64,000 nucleotides of DNA. Source: Sycon ciliatum (taxonomy: Eukaryota > Porifera > Calcarea > Leucosolenida > Sycettidae). The translations under genes were made by a program, and so were the position numbers. The DNA lies in the NCBI RefSeq assembly GCF_964019385.1, contig NC_088649.1, positions 21,253,075 through 21,317,074 on the forward strand, written 5' to 3'. The notes beneath the pieces were generated by a model. That model was not told where the DNA came from. It ran no database searches and saw nothing but the letters and a program-made list of their open reading frames with translations. This document shows, in pieces, positions 10,449-19,760 of the stretch. Numbering within the stretch: position 1 is the stretch's first letter; each line of letters begins with the position of its first letter.

Positions 10449-11371
10449 TAATCTTAATAATGCAATGAATATTAACTAAATGCGCACTCATATCACAACC
10501 ATGGGGACGAATCATGTACATGTATTCCAGAACGTTTTCTTGTCACAATTATCAATGGAATTCGTGACTTCCGGCAGAGGCTTCTGCTCCACAAACGGTG
10601 TCTCGGAAAAACCAGCACAGCACGAAGACCGGTCAGGAAGAGAACGCGACGGCAGCTGGAGGAGGAGTGTGGAAGCGACATGTGCAGTGACGATGATGAA
10701 CCCGGTGGTCAGTTGCTGGGAGAGCTGACGACAGGTGAAGGTGGCAGCGATGATGAAGAGGACGATGACGAGTATGACGATGATGGTGCAGATGGTGTGA
10801 AGGACGGTGGTGGTCAGAAACCAAGTGAAGGCAAGGGCGGTAAGAAGAAGAAGAATACATCGGCAATTAAATTGCATTTGTTGTCTAACCCCGTGTGTCG
10901 TGAAAGTTATGATGATTCTTGGTTCAGTGTTGTTCGTTCTGCAAGTAGTTTCAAGCAGTTGAAAGTTCTAGAAGCAGTCTACATTCGCATTCATGATCCA
11001 AATCTTTGTAAACAAAAAGAAAATGTCACCGCACTTACGATATTCCAGTAAATTCGCACTCACACACACTTGCATATGCATGTCCATTGTCACACTGCAC
11101 TTGCTGAATTTCCTATCATTTCTCACCTCACCTATAGTTTATTACCTGTGCACATTGTTCCTAGGTTTGTGCTATTTTTCTTACTATGCTTGTATCCTCG
11201 CTGTTCCACTACAAGTGTATAAATCCTATTGTAGTTTCATCATTCTTTTTAGTCACGAATTCCATTGATAATTGTGACAAGAAAACGTTCTAGAATACAT
11301 GTACATGATTCGTCCCCATGGTTGTGATATGAGTGCGCATTTAGTTATATTCATTGCATTATTAAGATTAT
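10449..11371 (+). mobile_element. PLE-derived foldback element A (121-bp inverted arms)
   Basis: 10449-10569 and 11251-11371 are reverse complements, differing by only a few bases. The enclosed 680 bases carry a plus-strand frame whose end matches the C-terminal tip of a PLE GIY-YIG endonuclease. ATT microsatellites flank both sides. PLEs are known to end in pseudo-LTRs that can be inverted, and this arrangement fits a heavily shortened PLE. Confidence 0.65.
10680..11051 (+). pseudogene. C-terminal GIY-YIG-like tip of a Penelope-like protein, with acidic linker
   Basis: The frame begins with an Asp/Glu/Gly-rich stretch (SDDEEDDDEYDDDGADG), then a Lys-rich turn (GKGGKKKK). It ends with the pattern HLLSNPVCRESYDDSWF ... 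LKVLEAVYIRIHDPNLC and a QKENV box 9 residues before the stop. That final pattern (Hx-Leu, Cys, Phe, Leu-Glu-Ala, Pro-x-Leu, Gln-Lys) is what closes the GIY-YIG endonuclease of PLEs. The catalytic GIY and YIG residues and the reverse transcriptase are absent. Related tips occur at 12327, 14054 (minus), 17020 and 18180. No start codon is assigned with confidence. Confidence 0.6.
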
Positions 11372-11415
11372 TATTATTATTTAAAGAGTCGGCGTGGAGA
11401 AAGCAATTTTATTAG

Positions 11416-11852
11416 TGCAATTAGGAGTATAATCGATGCAGACATGGCCAGACAACAACGAGTTCATGGAATTTTTAAGGATTTTTATGTTATTCAAAAT
11501 CGATTTTCGTGTTCCTTTGTGGCTGCACTCAGTTATATACGTTAGCACTATGTTTGACACCTATTATGCGGAAAAAACACTGAATTTCTTTATTTAGTGC
11601 TCTACTACGCGAAATGTGCTATTATTATTATTATTATTATGTAATGCTGTAGCACTTCCTTTGTTGTTCACACTTTTAATTAATTATGCTGTTATAAAAT
11701 GTTCTATTTTTGTACACAGTACCCTCAGTTCCGATACTATTCACTGATGAGCGGAACACGAAAATCGATTTTGAATAACATAAAAATCCTTAAAAAGTCC
11801 ATGAACTCGTTGTTGTCTGGCCATGTCGGCATCGATTATACTCCTAATTGCA
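11416..11852. mobile_element. Foldback element with 100-bp arms and a hammerhead-like motif
   Basis: 11416-11515 and 11753-11852 are reverse complements with about two differences (for example TGCAGACATGG against TGCCGACATGG). The core of about 235 bases has an ATT microsatellite near 11620-11640. A hammerhead-like motif overlaps the start of the right arm. The right arm ends one base before the left arm of element B. Confidence 0.75.
11738..11777 (+). ncRNA. Hammerhead-ribozyme-like motif (type I layout, weak stem II)
   Basis: TATTCA, CTGATGA, a 9-base stem II region, GAAA, the palindrome AATCGATT, then T and TGAATA. Stem I pairs TATTCA with TGAATA perfectly. Stem III would be AA/UU with loop UCGA, and the cleavage base is U. 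Stem II (GCGGAACAC) has only one clear pair, so activity is doubtful. Confidence 0.5.
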
Positions 11853-12326
11853 TTATTAACGAAGGTACGTGTTGGGTCGTAAGTATCCACGCAAACACAC
11901 ATCCAGTCAAAATAAGGCACTTGTCAAAGTATCCGAACGTTTTCGGTCCCTTCTCATCAAGGATTATACAGGGAATGGCTCAAGTTGGAAAGACTAAAAC
12001 TTATATAGCGTAAAGATATGAGATAACAACACTCGTGACAAGGTGGAAAAAGTATCAAGTTCAGCACGACACAAAACTCGAGGGAAATAATAATAGCGAC
12101 AAGAACATAGTGAGCAAATTAAGTTACATTGTTAACACCTCGACGAGGAGTAACAAAGCTTCAATAGAAATCAATAGAATCAATAGAAATCCGCAATGGA
12201 GGAGACGTAGCTGAAAGGACACTGGGCATCGCGCACACAACGGCTAGTGTCAGAAAACGTGGAAGGCCGCGGAAAAGCAAAGAGACGGATAGTGGTGATG
12301 CCGCGAAGAGGCGAGATGACGGGACA

Positions 12327-12580
12327 TTGGAGGAGACTACACCCAACGGAGCTAAGAATCGCACTTCGTCCATCAAGCAACATCTGTCAGCCCGTACCAA
12401 TTGTCGTGAGTTGTACAGTGATAATGTGTTCTCAATATTGTCACATGGTAGATGTGCGTTGCATCTGGCTATGTTAGAAGCTTTGTATATCCGTAAGTTA
12501 GATCCTGAACTTTGCGTACAGAAAGAAAATGTGTTGTCGCTACAATTGTTTGGTGTTACTCCTCGTCGAGGTGTTAACAA
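12327..12580 (+). pseudogene. C-terminal GIY-YIG-like tip of a Penelope-like protein (element B)
   Basis: The plus-strand frame reads TSSIKQHLSARTNCRELYSD, then FSILSHGRCALHLAMLEALY and IRKLDPELCVQKENVLSLQL, before running into the inverted arm. These are the terminal motifs of PLE endonucleases. Upstream (12160-12330) is low in motif content. The reverse transcriptase is missing, so the element cannot move itself. Confidence 0.65.
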
Positions 12581-12743
12581 TGTAACCTTATTTGCTCACT
12601 ATGTTCTTGTCGCTATTATTATTTCCTTCGAGTTTTGTGTCGTGCTGAACTTGATACTTTTCCACCTTGTCACGAGTGTTGTTATCTCATATCTTTACGC
12701 TATATAAGTTTTAGTCTTTCCAACTTGAGCCATTCCCTGTATA

Positions 12744-12777
12744 ATCCTTGATGAGAAGGGACCGAAAACGTTCGGAT
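12744..12777 (+). ncRNA. Degenerate hammerhead-like motif in the element B arm
   Basis: ATCC, TTGATGA, GAAGGGACC, GAAAACGTTC, GGAT. Stem I ATCC/GGAT pairs. The first core base is U instead of C, stem II has one pair, and stem III is the palindrome AACGTT. The layout is that of a type I hammerhead, but the core is damaged. Confidence 0.35.
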
Positions 12778-12959
12778 ACTTTGACAAGTGCCTTATTTTG
12801 ACTGGAAGTGTGTTTGCGTGGATACTAACGACCCAGCACGTACCTTCGTTATTAAAGTATTATCCGCCTCCGACTTCTTGTGAAATTGCATTATTATTAT
12901 TATTATTATTCAAAGGATCAGTCGGGGAAGTGAACTGCCTGAAAAGAGAAAAAAACGCC

Positions 12960-13030
12960 AGACCCACCAGGACTCGAACCTGGGACCCTGCTTGTCATGA
13001 GCAATGCTCTAACCACTGAGCTATGGGACC
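12960..13030 (-). ncRNA. tRNA-like module 4
   Basis: Minus-strand GGTCCCATAGCTCAGTGG ... GGTTCGAGTCCTGGTGGGTC. A and B boxes are intact; the anticodon loop lacks U33. Confidence 0.55.
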
Positions 13031-13266
13031 AGGCTGAACCTAGAAGGCGCTGACAAGTTCTTCACTCCAAAGGCAGCTCACAACACGTGCCACACATACT
13101 GATGGCACTTGGGTCTTTTTCCCTCCCCCAGGGGACCAACCACGGTCAGTTTCTGGAAACTACCAGAGGTGAAAGAAAGTGATTAAATTTTGGAAAGGAT
13201 TGGGAGAACTTCAAATTCAAAGGATCAGTCGGGGAAGTGAACTGCCTGAAAAGAGAAAAAAACGCC

Positions 13267-13337
13267 AGACCCACCAGGACTCGAACCTGGGACCCTGCTC
13301 GTCATGAGCAATGCACTAACCACTGAGCTATGGGACC
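13267..13337 (-). ncRNA. tRNA-like module 5
   Basis: Same as module 4 with two substitutions (GCATTGCTCATGACGAGC). Confidence 0.55.
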
Positions 13338-13430
13338 AGGCTGAACCTAGAAGGCGCTGACAAGTTCTTCACTCCAAACTCCATTTGAAGTTCTCCCAAT
13401 CCTTTCCAAAATTATTATTATTATTATTAT

Positions 13431-14318
13431 TTTTAGAATTGCGATCAACAGAACGAGCTGAACCGACATTTCACAAAGGCTTTTATTGTTTTCAAAAAAC
13501 GAGTGGATACGAAGGCAGTGAAGAACGTGGAAGAAAGAAAAAATGTGATATGGAAAAAAATGATGAACAAAAAATTTGTACTTCGAACTAGTTTTCGCAC
13601 AACACTCCTCAGGAAGCTACGTTGTACTAATGAAAAACAATCCAGAAAGATACTAATAAAGAGAAATGGAATGAGAAGAAACAACACCTATGAAAATGAT
13701 AATCCTAGCACTAAGGTAATAACAGAAAAAACTGCGAAAGCAATTAACGAACTTGTAAGGACTACTAGTATACTGTGACACAAGATATGACACCATGGCC
13801 AACCAGAGCCAAACCGACAGAACAAGCTGCCACTAAAACAATTTCAAACGAATAATGCTGTCCTTCTGGACACACAGATCAGGCTTATGAATACGTTGAC
13901 AAACAGCTTCTAACACACTCAACTGCAACTTATAACCATGACGAGCACGGCACAAAACAGAAAAAGAAGAATCAGAATACACCTTGCAACAATCAGGACG
14001 AGATGCAAGATGCTTATACACTGATGACTTCCTACTAGAAACACACGCTCGCACCCACTCTTACTCACACAATCATTCTCGCTCTCACACTCACCGGAAT
14101 CACTGGACTCACTGGCCGAATCCTCCTCAACGACGTCCTGCCTCGGAGCAATCAGGTCCGTCATCAGGTCAAAATTTTTTGTTCATCATTTTTTTCCATA
14201 TCACATTTTTTCTTTCTTCCACGTTCTTCACTGCCTTCGTATCCACTCGTTTTTTGAAAACAATAAAAGCCTTTGTGAAATGTCGGTTCAGCTCGTTCTG
14301 TTGATCGCAATTCTAAAA
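13431..14318 (-). mobile_element. PLE-derived foldback element C (147-bp inverted arms)
   Basis: 13431-13577 and 14172-14318 are near-perfect reverse complements. The interior codes the PLE C-terminal tip on the minus strand, so this element is inverted relative to A and B. ATT repeats border it at 13412-13431 and 14344-14389. Confidence 0.75.
13833..14164 (-). pseudogene. C-terminal GIY-YIG-like tip of a Penelope-like protein (element C)
   Basis: Two minus-strand frames joined by one shift. First comes an acidic/Ser stretch (EEDSASESSDSGECESEND), then SSVYKHLASRPDCCKVYSD, FSVLCRARHG, LSVLEAVCQRIHKPDLCVQK and a closing RLKLF. The acidic linker plus terminal box is the same layout as in element A. 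Catalytic residues are missing. Confidence 0.6.
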
Positions 14319-14343
14319 CTATTGTCGCCTCGACGCCTATTTA

Positions 14344-14389
<46 letters not shown>
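14344..14389. repeat. (ATT)n microsatellite
   Basis: About 15 ATT units between PLE elements C and D. Similar short tracts sit at the edges of most PLE-type elements in 10.4-17.5 kb. Confidence 0.95.
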
Positions 14390-15563
14390 GTAAAAGAGAA
14401 AAGGACATATGGATACGAGTTTAGAGTAACTCTCCATCACTGTAACATGATACTATATACAGTCAGAAAGTGCAATAACTAGGCACAAAACTGACAGAGT
14501 ACTGAGACATTCGACTTGACATTCGACAAGCTTCCCTTTCTTTACTTATCTTTGATATTTATGACCCACCCAAGTTGGGTGGTGTGCTGCTTTGCTGCTT
14601 CGAATTGTAGTTAGACCGCTTTGTCAAATATCGTACTGGTCTCGTCATCGTCCAGTAACAATCGACATTCTTTGTTCCGTTGGGACTGTGGCTTTTGCTC
14701 GTTTTCGTTGCGCTTGCCTTCCCCTCTTTGGTATTTCCATAACCTTGAACCTTCCAAGTTGGAAGGCTGTCGGTTAGCGCTACGGAGATGTGTTAAAGTT
14801 AGGTGTCAGGACGTCGAATGTCTCAGTACTCTGTCAGTTTTGTGCCTAGTTATTGCACTTTCTGACTGTATATAGTATCATGTTACAGTGATGGAGAGTT
14901 ACTCTAAACTCGTATCCATATGTCCTTTTCTCTTTTACATTTATTTATGGCTCAACATCCGAGTTTCAAATTGCACACCTGATGAGCCGTCACGAACCAT
15001 ACGGCGAAACGTACGTCGTGTGAAACAACTTGTTTTGTAGTCAACTAGTCCATCACAATGTCATGCATGAGGAGTACTGTAGGAGTTTGGCTTTCGGCTT
15101 GTACAATTCGTTTTCGCAAAGCTTCCCTTTCTTTACTTATCTTTGATATTTATGACCCACCCAAGTTGGGTGGTGTGCTGCTTTGCTGCTTCGAATTGTA
15201 GTTAGACCGCTTTGTCAAATATCGTACTGGTCTCGTCATCGTCCAGTAACAATCGACATTCTTTGTTCCGTTGGGACTGTGGCTTTTGCTCGTTTTCGTT
15301 GCGCTTGCCTTCCCCTCTTTGGTATTTCCATAACCTTGAACCTTCCAAGTTGGAAGGCTGTCGGTTAGCGCTACGGAGATGTGTTAAAGTTAGGTGTCAG
15401 GACGTCGAATGTCTCAGTACTCTGTCAGTTTTGTGCCTAGTTATTGCACTTTCTGACTGTATATAGTATCATGTTACAGTGATGGAGAGTTACTCTAAAC
15501 TCGTATCCATATGTCCTTTTCTCTTTTACATTTATTTATGGCTCAACATCCGAGTTTCAAATT
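14390..15563 (+). mobile_element. Tandem pLTR element D with an internal hammerhead (PLE/retrozyme-like)
   Basis: Two 445-bp direct repeats, 14528-14972 and 15119-15563, look identical and are spaced at a 591-bp period. The 146-bp spacer starts with a canonical hammerhead. An inverted partial copy, 14390-14515, matches 14813-14938. Tandem pseudo-LTRs with an inverted partial copy and a hammerhead are the known layout of PLE termini. No reverse transcriptase is present, so it may be a non-autonomous, retrozyme-like dimer. Relatives occur at 27985, 40288, 43190 (minus), 58928 and 59835. Confidence 0.75.
14974..15022 (+). ncRNA. Canonical type I hammerhead ribozyme
   Basis: Stem I CACAC (14974-14978) pairs with GTGTG (15018-15022). 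The core CTGATGA is at 14979-14985. Stem II GCCGT (14986-14990) pairs with ACGGC (15001-15005) across a 10-base loop. GAAA starts at 15006. The minimal stem III AC-GTAC-GT ends with the cleavage triplet GTC (15015-15017). Every invariant base of the fold is present. Such minimal type I hammerheads are known in the pseudo-LTRs of Penelope-like elements, where they cut tandem transcripts. Confidence 0.88.
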
Positions 15564-15645
15564 ATTATTATTATTATTATTATTATTATTTTCACTAGTT
15601 TGAGGGAAAGAGACAAACGGGAAAAGTCTGAAGAAAAAAATGACT

Positions 15646-15717
15646 TTCACCACCAGGACTCGAACCAGGGACCCTCGCTTGTAGCTAGCGATGCTCTAAC
15701 CACTGAGCTATGGTGTA
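15646..15717 (-). ncRNA. tRNA-like module of a second family
   Basis: Minus strand: TACACCATAGCTCAGTGG, TTAGAGCATCGCTAGCTACA, then GGTTCGAGTCC. The anticodon stem TCGCT/AGCGA is perfect, but the loop AGCTACA has G at position 33. Probably a SINE head rather than a tRNA gene. Confidence 0.5.
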
Positions 15718-15904
15718 GTCGTCATCCCAGCAGAGACTGTTCAACATTTTCTTCAGACTTCGTAACTCACACTTCCTGTGAATCCACACAGGCGGGTGGG
15801 ACGCAGCCCTCACTGTACCCACACACTTCATTATTATTACTATTATTATTAATATTATTTATGTAAACAGTTTCCTCTGAGACAAAAATGCGATAATACG
15901 CACT

Positions 15905-16060
15905 AAAAGACACACTTTAGGCACTTTACAAACACCTTGAAAGTTTTTGGTTTTACAAGTATACAAGTACACCTGATGAGGAAGGCTTGAAACTTGAAAG
16001 TATACTTGTGAAACCAAAAGCTTTCAAGATGTCCATTAAGAGTCGAAAGTGTGTCCTTTT
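15905..16060. repeat. Short foldback with a hammerhead-like loop
   Basis: About 60-base arms (15905-15964 and 16001-16060, with mismatches) surround CACCTGATGAGGAAGGC at 15971-15987 followed by TTGAAAC. The core boxes CTGATGA and GAAA are present, but stem II is weak and a 7-base TTGAAAC-like duplication disturbs stem III. It is related to the motif at 18630. Confidence 0.45.
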
Positions 16061-17005
16061 ACGTGTATCACTAATATGATTCACTGGTTGTGGGTGTCCG
16101 TGTATTGAACACACCTGACAGTACATAAAATACTGTTGAGGGGTATATCTCCTCACACAGATACACTAGCAAAGCGTAGCGAAATACAAAACTGCAGGCA
16201 GGTTTCTGAAGAATAATTATATTAAAGAGAAGTCTAAAGTCCTTCTCACACAGGAGAAATGAACGAAGAAAGGTGCTGAATTACTTATTTCCAGGGCCGG
16301 AAAAGGTTACTCAGAGCGTACATTTACAGTGCAATGCATGCAATAATAAACCTACAGTAGAAATGCCAAATAGCGACAACCCAGAGTACAGTATCCTACG
16401 CGACTGTGTGTGTGGTTTAACAAATAACTATTTAAAACTGCAACAACAAGAAGTGTCATGGACAGTTAAACAAAGCAAAGCAAAACAAAGTTCAAAAGAA
16501 ATTGTATGTTTGTCACAATTACTCTGCAAACTAACAGTATAAAGCAGAATTCGTAGTACACAAAAAAACATGCAGTAGATCTGTGCCAGCTCTGTAGTTC
16601 GTCATCTGCTCTCTACAAACAGACATCAACCTTTGTAAGCAGGTGAATGTATTACCATTTCGTCCTCAATACCAGTATATGAGCATACGGTAGAACCACA
16701 CCTTTTTTTTGGTTTGCGATGTAAAATACAACTTCAAACAAACAAACAAACAACCAGGAGCAAATATCGACGCCGCCTGTGTTCACAAAAATACAAAATA
16801 ATATCATTGACATAATGTCCATGCTCCACTGCAAGCATCCTTGGAAGACTGAGTGCCTGCGGAAACAACATAGGCAGAGGGAAGTGTATATGCACCATGG
16901 TTAACATATAAACACAGGTCCTGGTTTCAATGCATCTCAGAGGTTTCCAGCAATCTCACAGATGAAAATTCCCATCAAAAATTGAGAACACGAAGTTCAG
17001 GATTT
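16061..17005. other. No recognisable gene
   Basis: Short open frames only (longest 89 codons at 16273-16542). No motif, repeat arm or splice pattern was recognised. Confidence 0.55.
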
Positions 17006-17009
17006 AGCT

Positions 17010-17510
17010 TACAGAACTTTGCTTACAGAAAGAAAATGTGTTGTCACTACCATTGTTTGATGTTACTCCTCGTCGAGGTGTTAACACTGTAACTTATTTG
17101 GCTCACTATGTTGTTCTTGAAAATGCCCTGATGATGCCCAATGGGCGAAATACTGGCAAACTTATTTAGTTGGTGCAGCTGAGAGCCTGTTGTCGGAATA
17201 GCGGTGTTTTGAAGTGCAAGAAATACGCTGCAATGGAGTTTGGGAATTCTGAAGAAACGCTATGTTGTTGTCACTATTATTATTTTCCCTTCGCGTTTTG
17301 TGTCGTTCTGAACTGTATAATTTTCCACCTTGTCACGATTGTTGCCTTCTCATTATCGTTACGCTATATAAGTTTTAGTCTTTCCATCTTGAGCCATTCC
17401 CTGTACAATCCTTGATGAGAAGGAACCGGAAACGTTCGGATACTTTGACAAGTGCCTTATTGTGACTGGATGTGTGTTTGCGTGGATACTTGCGACCCAA
17501 AATGATTATT
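17010..17510 (+). mobile_element. Partial copy of PLE element B (coding tip and right arm), interrupted
   Basis: The sequence opens with LCLQKENVLSLPLF and continues into the element B right arm (ACTCCTCGTCGAGGTGTTAA ... TATATAAGTTTTAGTCTTTC). A ~145-base insertion at about 17115-17265, starting near a hammerhead-like motif, splits the arm. The left arm is missing. Confidence 0.65.
17124..17158 (+). ncRNA. Degenerate hammerhead-like motif
   Basis: TGCC, CTGATGA, TGCCCAATGGGC, GAAATACT, GGCA. Stem I TGCC/GGCA and stem II GCCC/GGGC pair. An unpaired U precedes stem II, and stem III and the cleavage triplet are poor. Confidence 0.35.
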
Positions 17511-17676
17511 ATTTATATTATTATTATCTCCATTCTATTCACTCCTTTCGAAGGGGACAAGCCAGTCCCACCTGGAAGCTACAAGTAATTCCATGGGTTG
17601 GACAGCAAAAAGAAAGGGAAACATAAAGCTCTCCCGTAAAATTAACGAAGTTTTGACGACCTACCTAACAGCCTAA

Positions 17677-18090
17677 GGGCATGTTCGATTGGTAAGGATC
17701 GGGATCGGGATCCAGATCTCAGATCCTTCGGATCCTTCAGATTCAACTGAACACTTTATTTTGGACCTTGACTGTTGCCATGTTGACAATGGCGCTCACA
17801 AGTCACCCAAAAGGGTGAACGTCGTACTCATCGCGTGCTTCGTACCAAAAGTCAACAAGCTCTATCTCTATCCACGTGTGCGTACCACAATGTGTACAAA
17901 AATGATTTTACCCGCCATATACGCACAAAGATCACATTTGGATCCGTTGGATCCGGTCAACCCTGCTCCCCGAGGTGGGTTGACCGGATCCAAATCCGAA
18001 GGATCCGGATCCGGATTCGACCAATCGAAAGGGTGCGAATCCAGTGGATCCGGTGGATCGGGATCCCGATCCTACCAATCGAACATGCCC
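17677..18090. mobile_element. Harbinger-like MITE, 414 bp, TSD TAA
   Basis: Terminal inverted repeats GGGCATGTTCGATTGGTAAG and the complement at the right end. TAA lies immediately outside both ends (17674-17676 and 18091-18093). A 3-bp TWA duplication is the hallmark of PIF/Harbinger. The interior is rich in GGATCC/GGATCGGGATC motifs. A relative with TSD TTA lies at 36129-36447. Confidence 0.8.
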
Positions 18091-18425
18091 TAAGTGTGAA
18101 TCTAATTTGCTTCTGCTTGCAAAGGTTGGGTTAGCTAGGGTCCATTCGACCAGCCATGTGATATCCGATGTGTCCACAGCAGATGCTGATTGTTCTGATG
18201 TTAGTTCTGATAAGTATGAGTCGTCTATTGCTAGTCATTTGTTTGATCATCCTGATTGTCGTGCTGTGTATTCAGATGATTATTTTTCGACTCTGTCACG
18301 TGTACGCAGTGCTTGATTGCTGAATGTTTTGGACGCCGTATACACCCACACAAAAAACCAACCTTTGCAAGCAGAAGCAAATTAAATTTACATTTAGGCT
18401 GTTAGGTAGGTCGTCCAAACCTCGT
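18091..18425 (+). mobile_element. PLE-derived foldback element E, split by the Harbinger MITE
   Basis: Sequence at about 17655-17676 plus 18091-18133 (CCTAAGTGTGAATCTAATTT, GCTTCTGCTTGCAAAGGTTG) is inverted at about 18355-18410. The MITE at 17677-18090 sits inside the left arm, so it came later. The interior has the PLE tip: SSDKYESSIASHLFDHPDC, RAVYSDDYFSTLSRVRS, a stop, then LLNVLDAVY. Broken by stops. Confidence 0.6.
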
Positions 18426-18629
18426 TAGTTATGTCCAGTGGTGTCTCTTGTTGTCGCACTACATGTCATGCTTATTGAATTTTCTCGCACTTGCAGATTG
18501 GGTCATTATTGCTATGTGCATAGGTCACGCATTTTCGCTGTTTACTTTAGCTATCTTCTTTTTCGCGCTGTTTTACCACCTCCTTACTGTACTTAATCCA
18601 CTGTTCCTGTTCCTTTTCCCTTGCCTGTA

Positions 18630-18668
18630 TTTCACATGATGAGAAGGCTTGAAAGTATACTTGTGAAA
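18630..18668 (+). ncRNA. Hammerhead-like motif with one core change
   Basis: TTTCAC, ATGATGA, GAAGGCTT, GAA, AGTATACT, T, GTGAAA. Stem I TTTCAC/GTGAAA is perfect. Stem III AG/CU closes loop UAUA and is followed by cleavage base U. The conserved first C of the core is A, and stem II is weak, so it is probably inactive. Flanks resemble 15905-16060. Confidence 0.45.
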
Positions 18669-18769
18669 ACAAAAACTTCAAGACGTTCGTAATGAGCCTG
18701 AAGTGTGTCCTTTTCATGAGTGTCATAAAGTGTCCGAACAAAAAATTTCCGTTCACATTAAAGCTTGTA

Positions 18770-19112
18770 TAGAGAACGGCTCAAGTTGAAACGACAATTA
18801 TTGAATTATTGCAAAGATGGTGGGATAACAACACACCTGACTAGGTGGAAGGTTATCAAGTTCAGAACTGCACAAATCTGGAAAAAATGCAGAAAGTAAA
18901 GTTGTTGTCTCTACAATCGTTTGGTGTTACTCCTCGTGGCTCACTATGTTGATAATAAGAAGAAAAGAGGACCAAAGACCTACAAGCTACGCTACAATAT
19001 TCACTAAGACCACACGTTACTTTACAATCAGCTCATGAGATAACATTGCACCGCACTGACCACCGGTACTGACGTTCTCCGCCTAACTTGCAATCAGCTC
19101 TAATACATCTCG
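18770..19112 (-). mobile_element. Two PLE remnants: element B left arm and an inverted pLTR
   Basis: 18770-18955 is a diverged copy of the element B left arm ending in QSFGVTPR-type coding (ACTCCTCG). 18957-19112 is the reverse complement of the pLTR end seen at 28100-28190 (GTGCAATGTTATCNCATGAG). Confidence 0.55.
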
Positions 19113-19439
19113 GAATTTTTATAGCCAAGCAGCTTGAGCCTCTTGTAAGAACAAAATAACATATTTTTGAGGCATCAACACAATTGCTTAAAACGAATGA
19201 TATAATAATGATAATACAGACTCTGTATGATCAATGCAGGTTTGCTGGATGCGTGCCTCAGCCACCACTAGAAGTGCAGGGGACAAAGGCACGGCAGGAG
19301 CAAACACGTTCCTTGAGCCACGCAGGCACATGGCACCACAACGAAACAGGGCAAACCCAAAGTGGCAGCGCAGCAAGGAGATAACCTGCCCATATGGCTC
19401 CTTGCTCTTCTCAGCCAGGAGAGGAGATCTGTGAGAAAA

Positions 19440-19760
19440 GTGTATTAGCATCCTTGCTATAGCCACAGTTGGTTGGTCAAAGACCATGATTGAGATACGA
19501 GAGGTACCGGGTTCAAGTCCTGCCTGGGAGCGGTTTTTCCAGCCATGCTGTTACCCACAGTCAACTGGGAACTTGTGGCCAGGCACAAGGGGTACATGGA
19601 TGCAGCTAATGGGGTCGTTTTCGGAACTTGTGACAGTGGTTGTGAGACGTATCCACTCAACCCCACCGTTAGGCGCTGCATCTGCCGCTAGGGTTTATCG
19701 GGTGTTAGCGGCCGTCGTGAGGTCCCTTCGGGAACGGACACGATAATTTATTTTACCTTT
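19440..19760 (+). mobile_element. tRNA-derived SINE, full length
   Basis: The head has a B box (GGGTTCAAGTCC) after a tRNA-like 5' part. The body reads CCCACAGTCAACTGGGAACT and GGCGCTGCATCTGCC. The 3' end is GTGTTAGCGGCCGTCGTGAG, a CCCTTCGGGAA hairpin, ACGGACACGATAATTTA and a T-rich tail. The body matches minus-strand copies at 43390, 51960 and 54850; the 3' end matches 33768-33840. Confidence 0.7.

Larger units (their letters stand above)
11854..12856 (+). mobile_element. PLE-derived foldback element B (302-bp inverted arms)
   Basis: 11854-12155 is repeated as reverse complement at 12555-12856 with only scattered mismatches. The arms contain TTGATGAGAAGGGACC and ACGAGGAGTAACA. The interior carries the PLE C-terminal tip. 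Partial copies of this arm occur at 17010-17500 and 18770-18955. ATT repeats lie just outside at 12888-12910. Confidence 0.75.
12905..13400 (-). repeat. Inverted copies of the tRNA-like repeat unit (one full, one cut)
   Basis: On the minus strand, one full ~311-bp unit (13215-12905) is preceded by a shortened one (13400-13216). They match the plus-strand units at 9477-10406, so the PLE foldbacks at 10.4-12.9 kb lie between oppositely oriented arrays. Confidence 0.8.

Noticed and set aside
9672-13337. Functional tRNA genes
   Set aside because: A and B boxes fit, but no module has U33 in the anticodon loop, acceptor stems are flawed, and they are part of a longer repeat.
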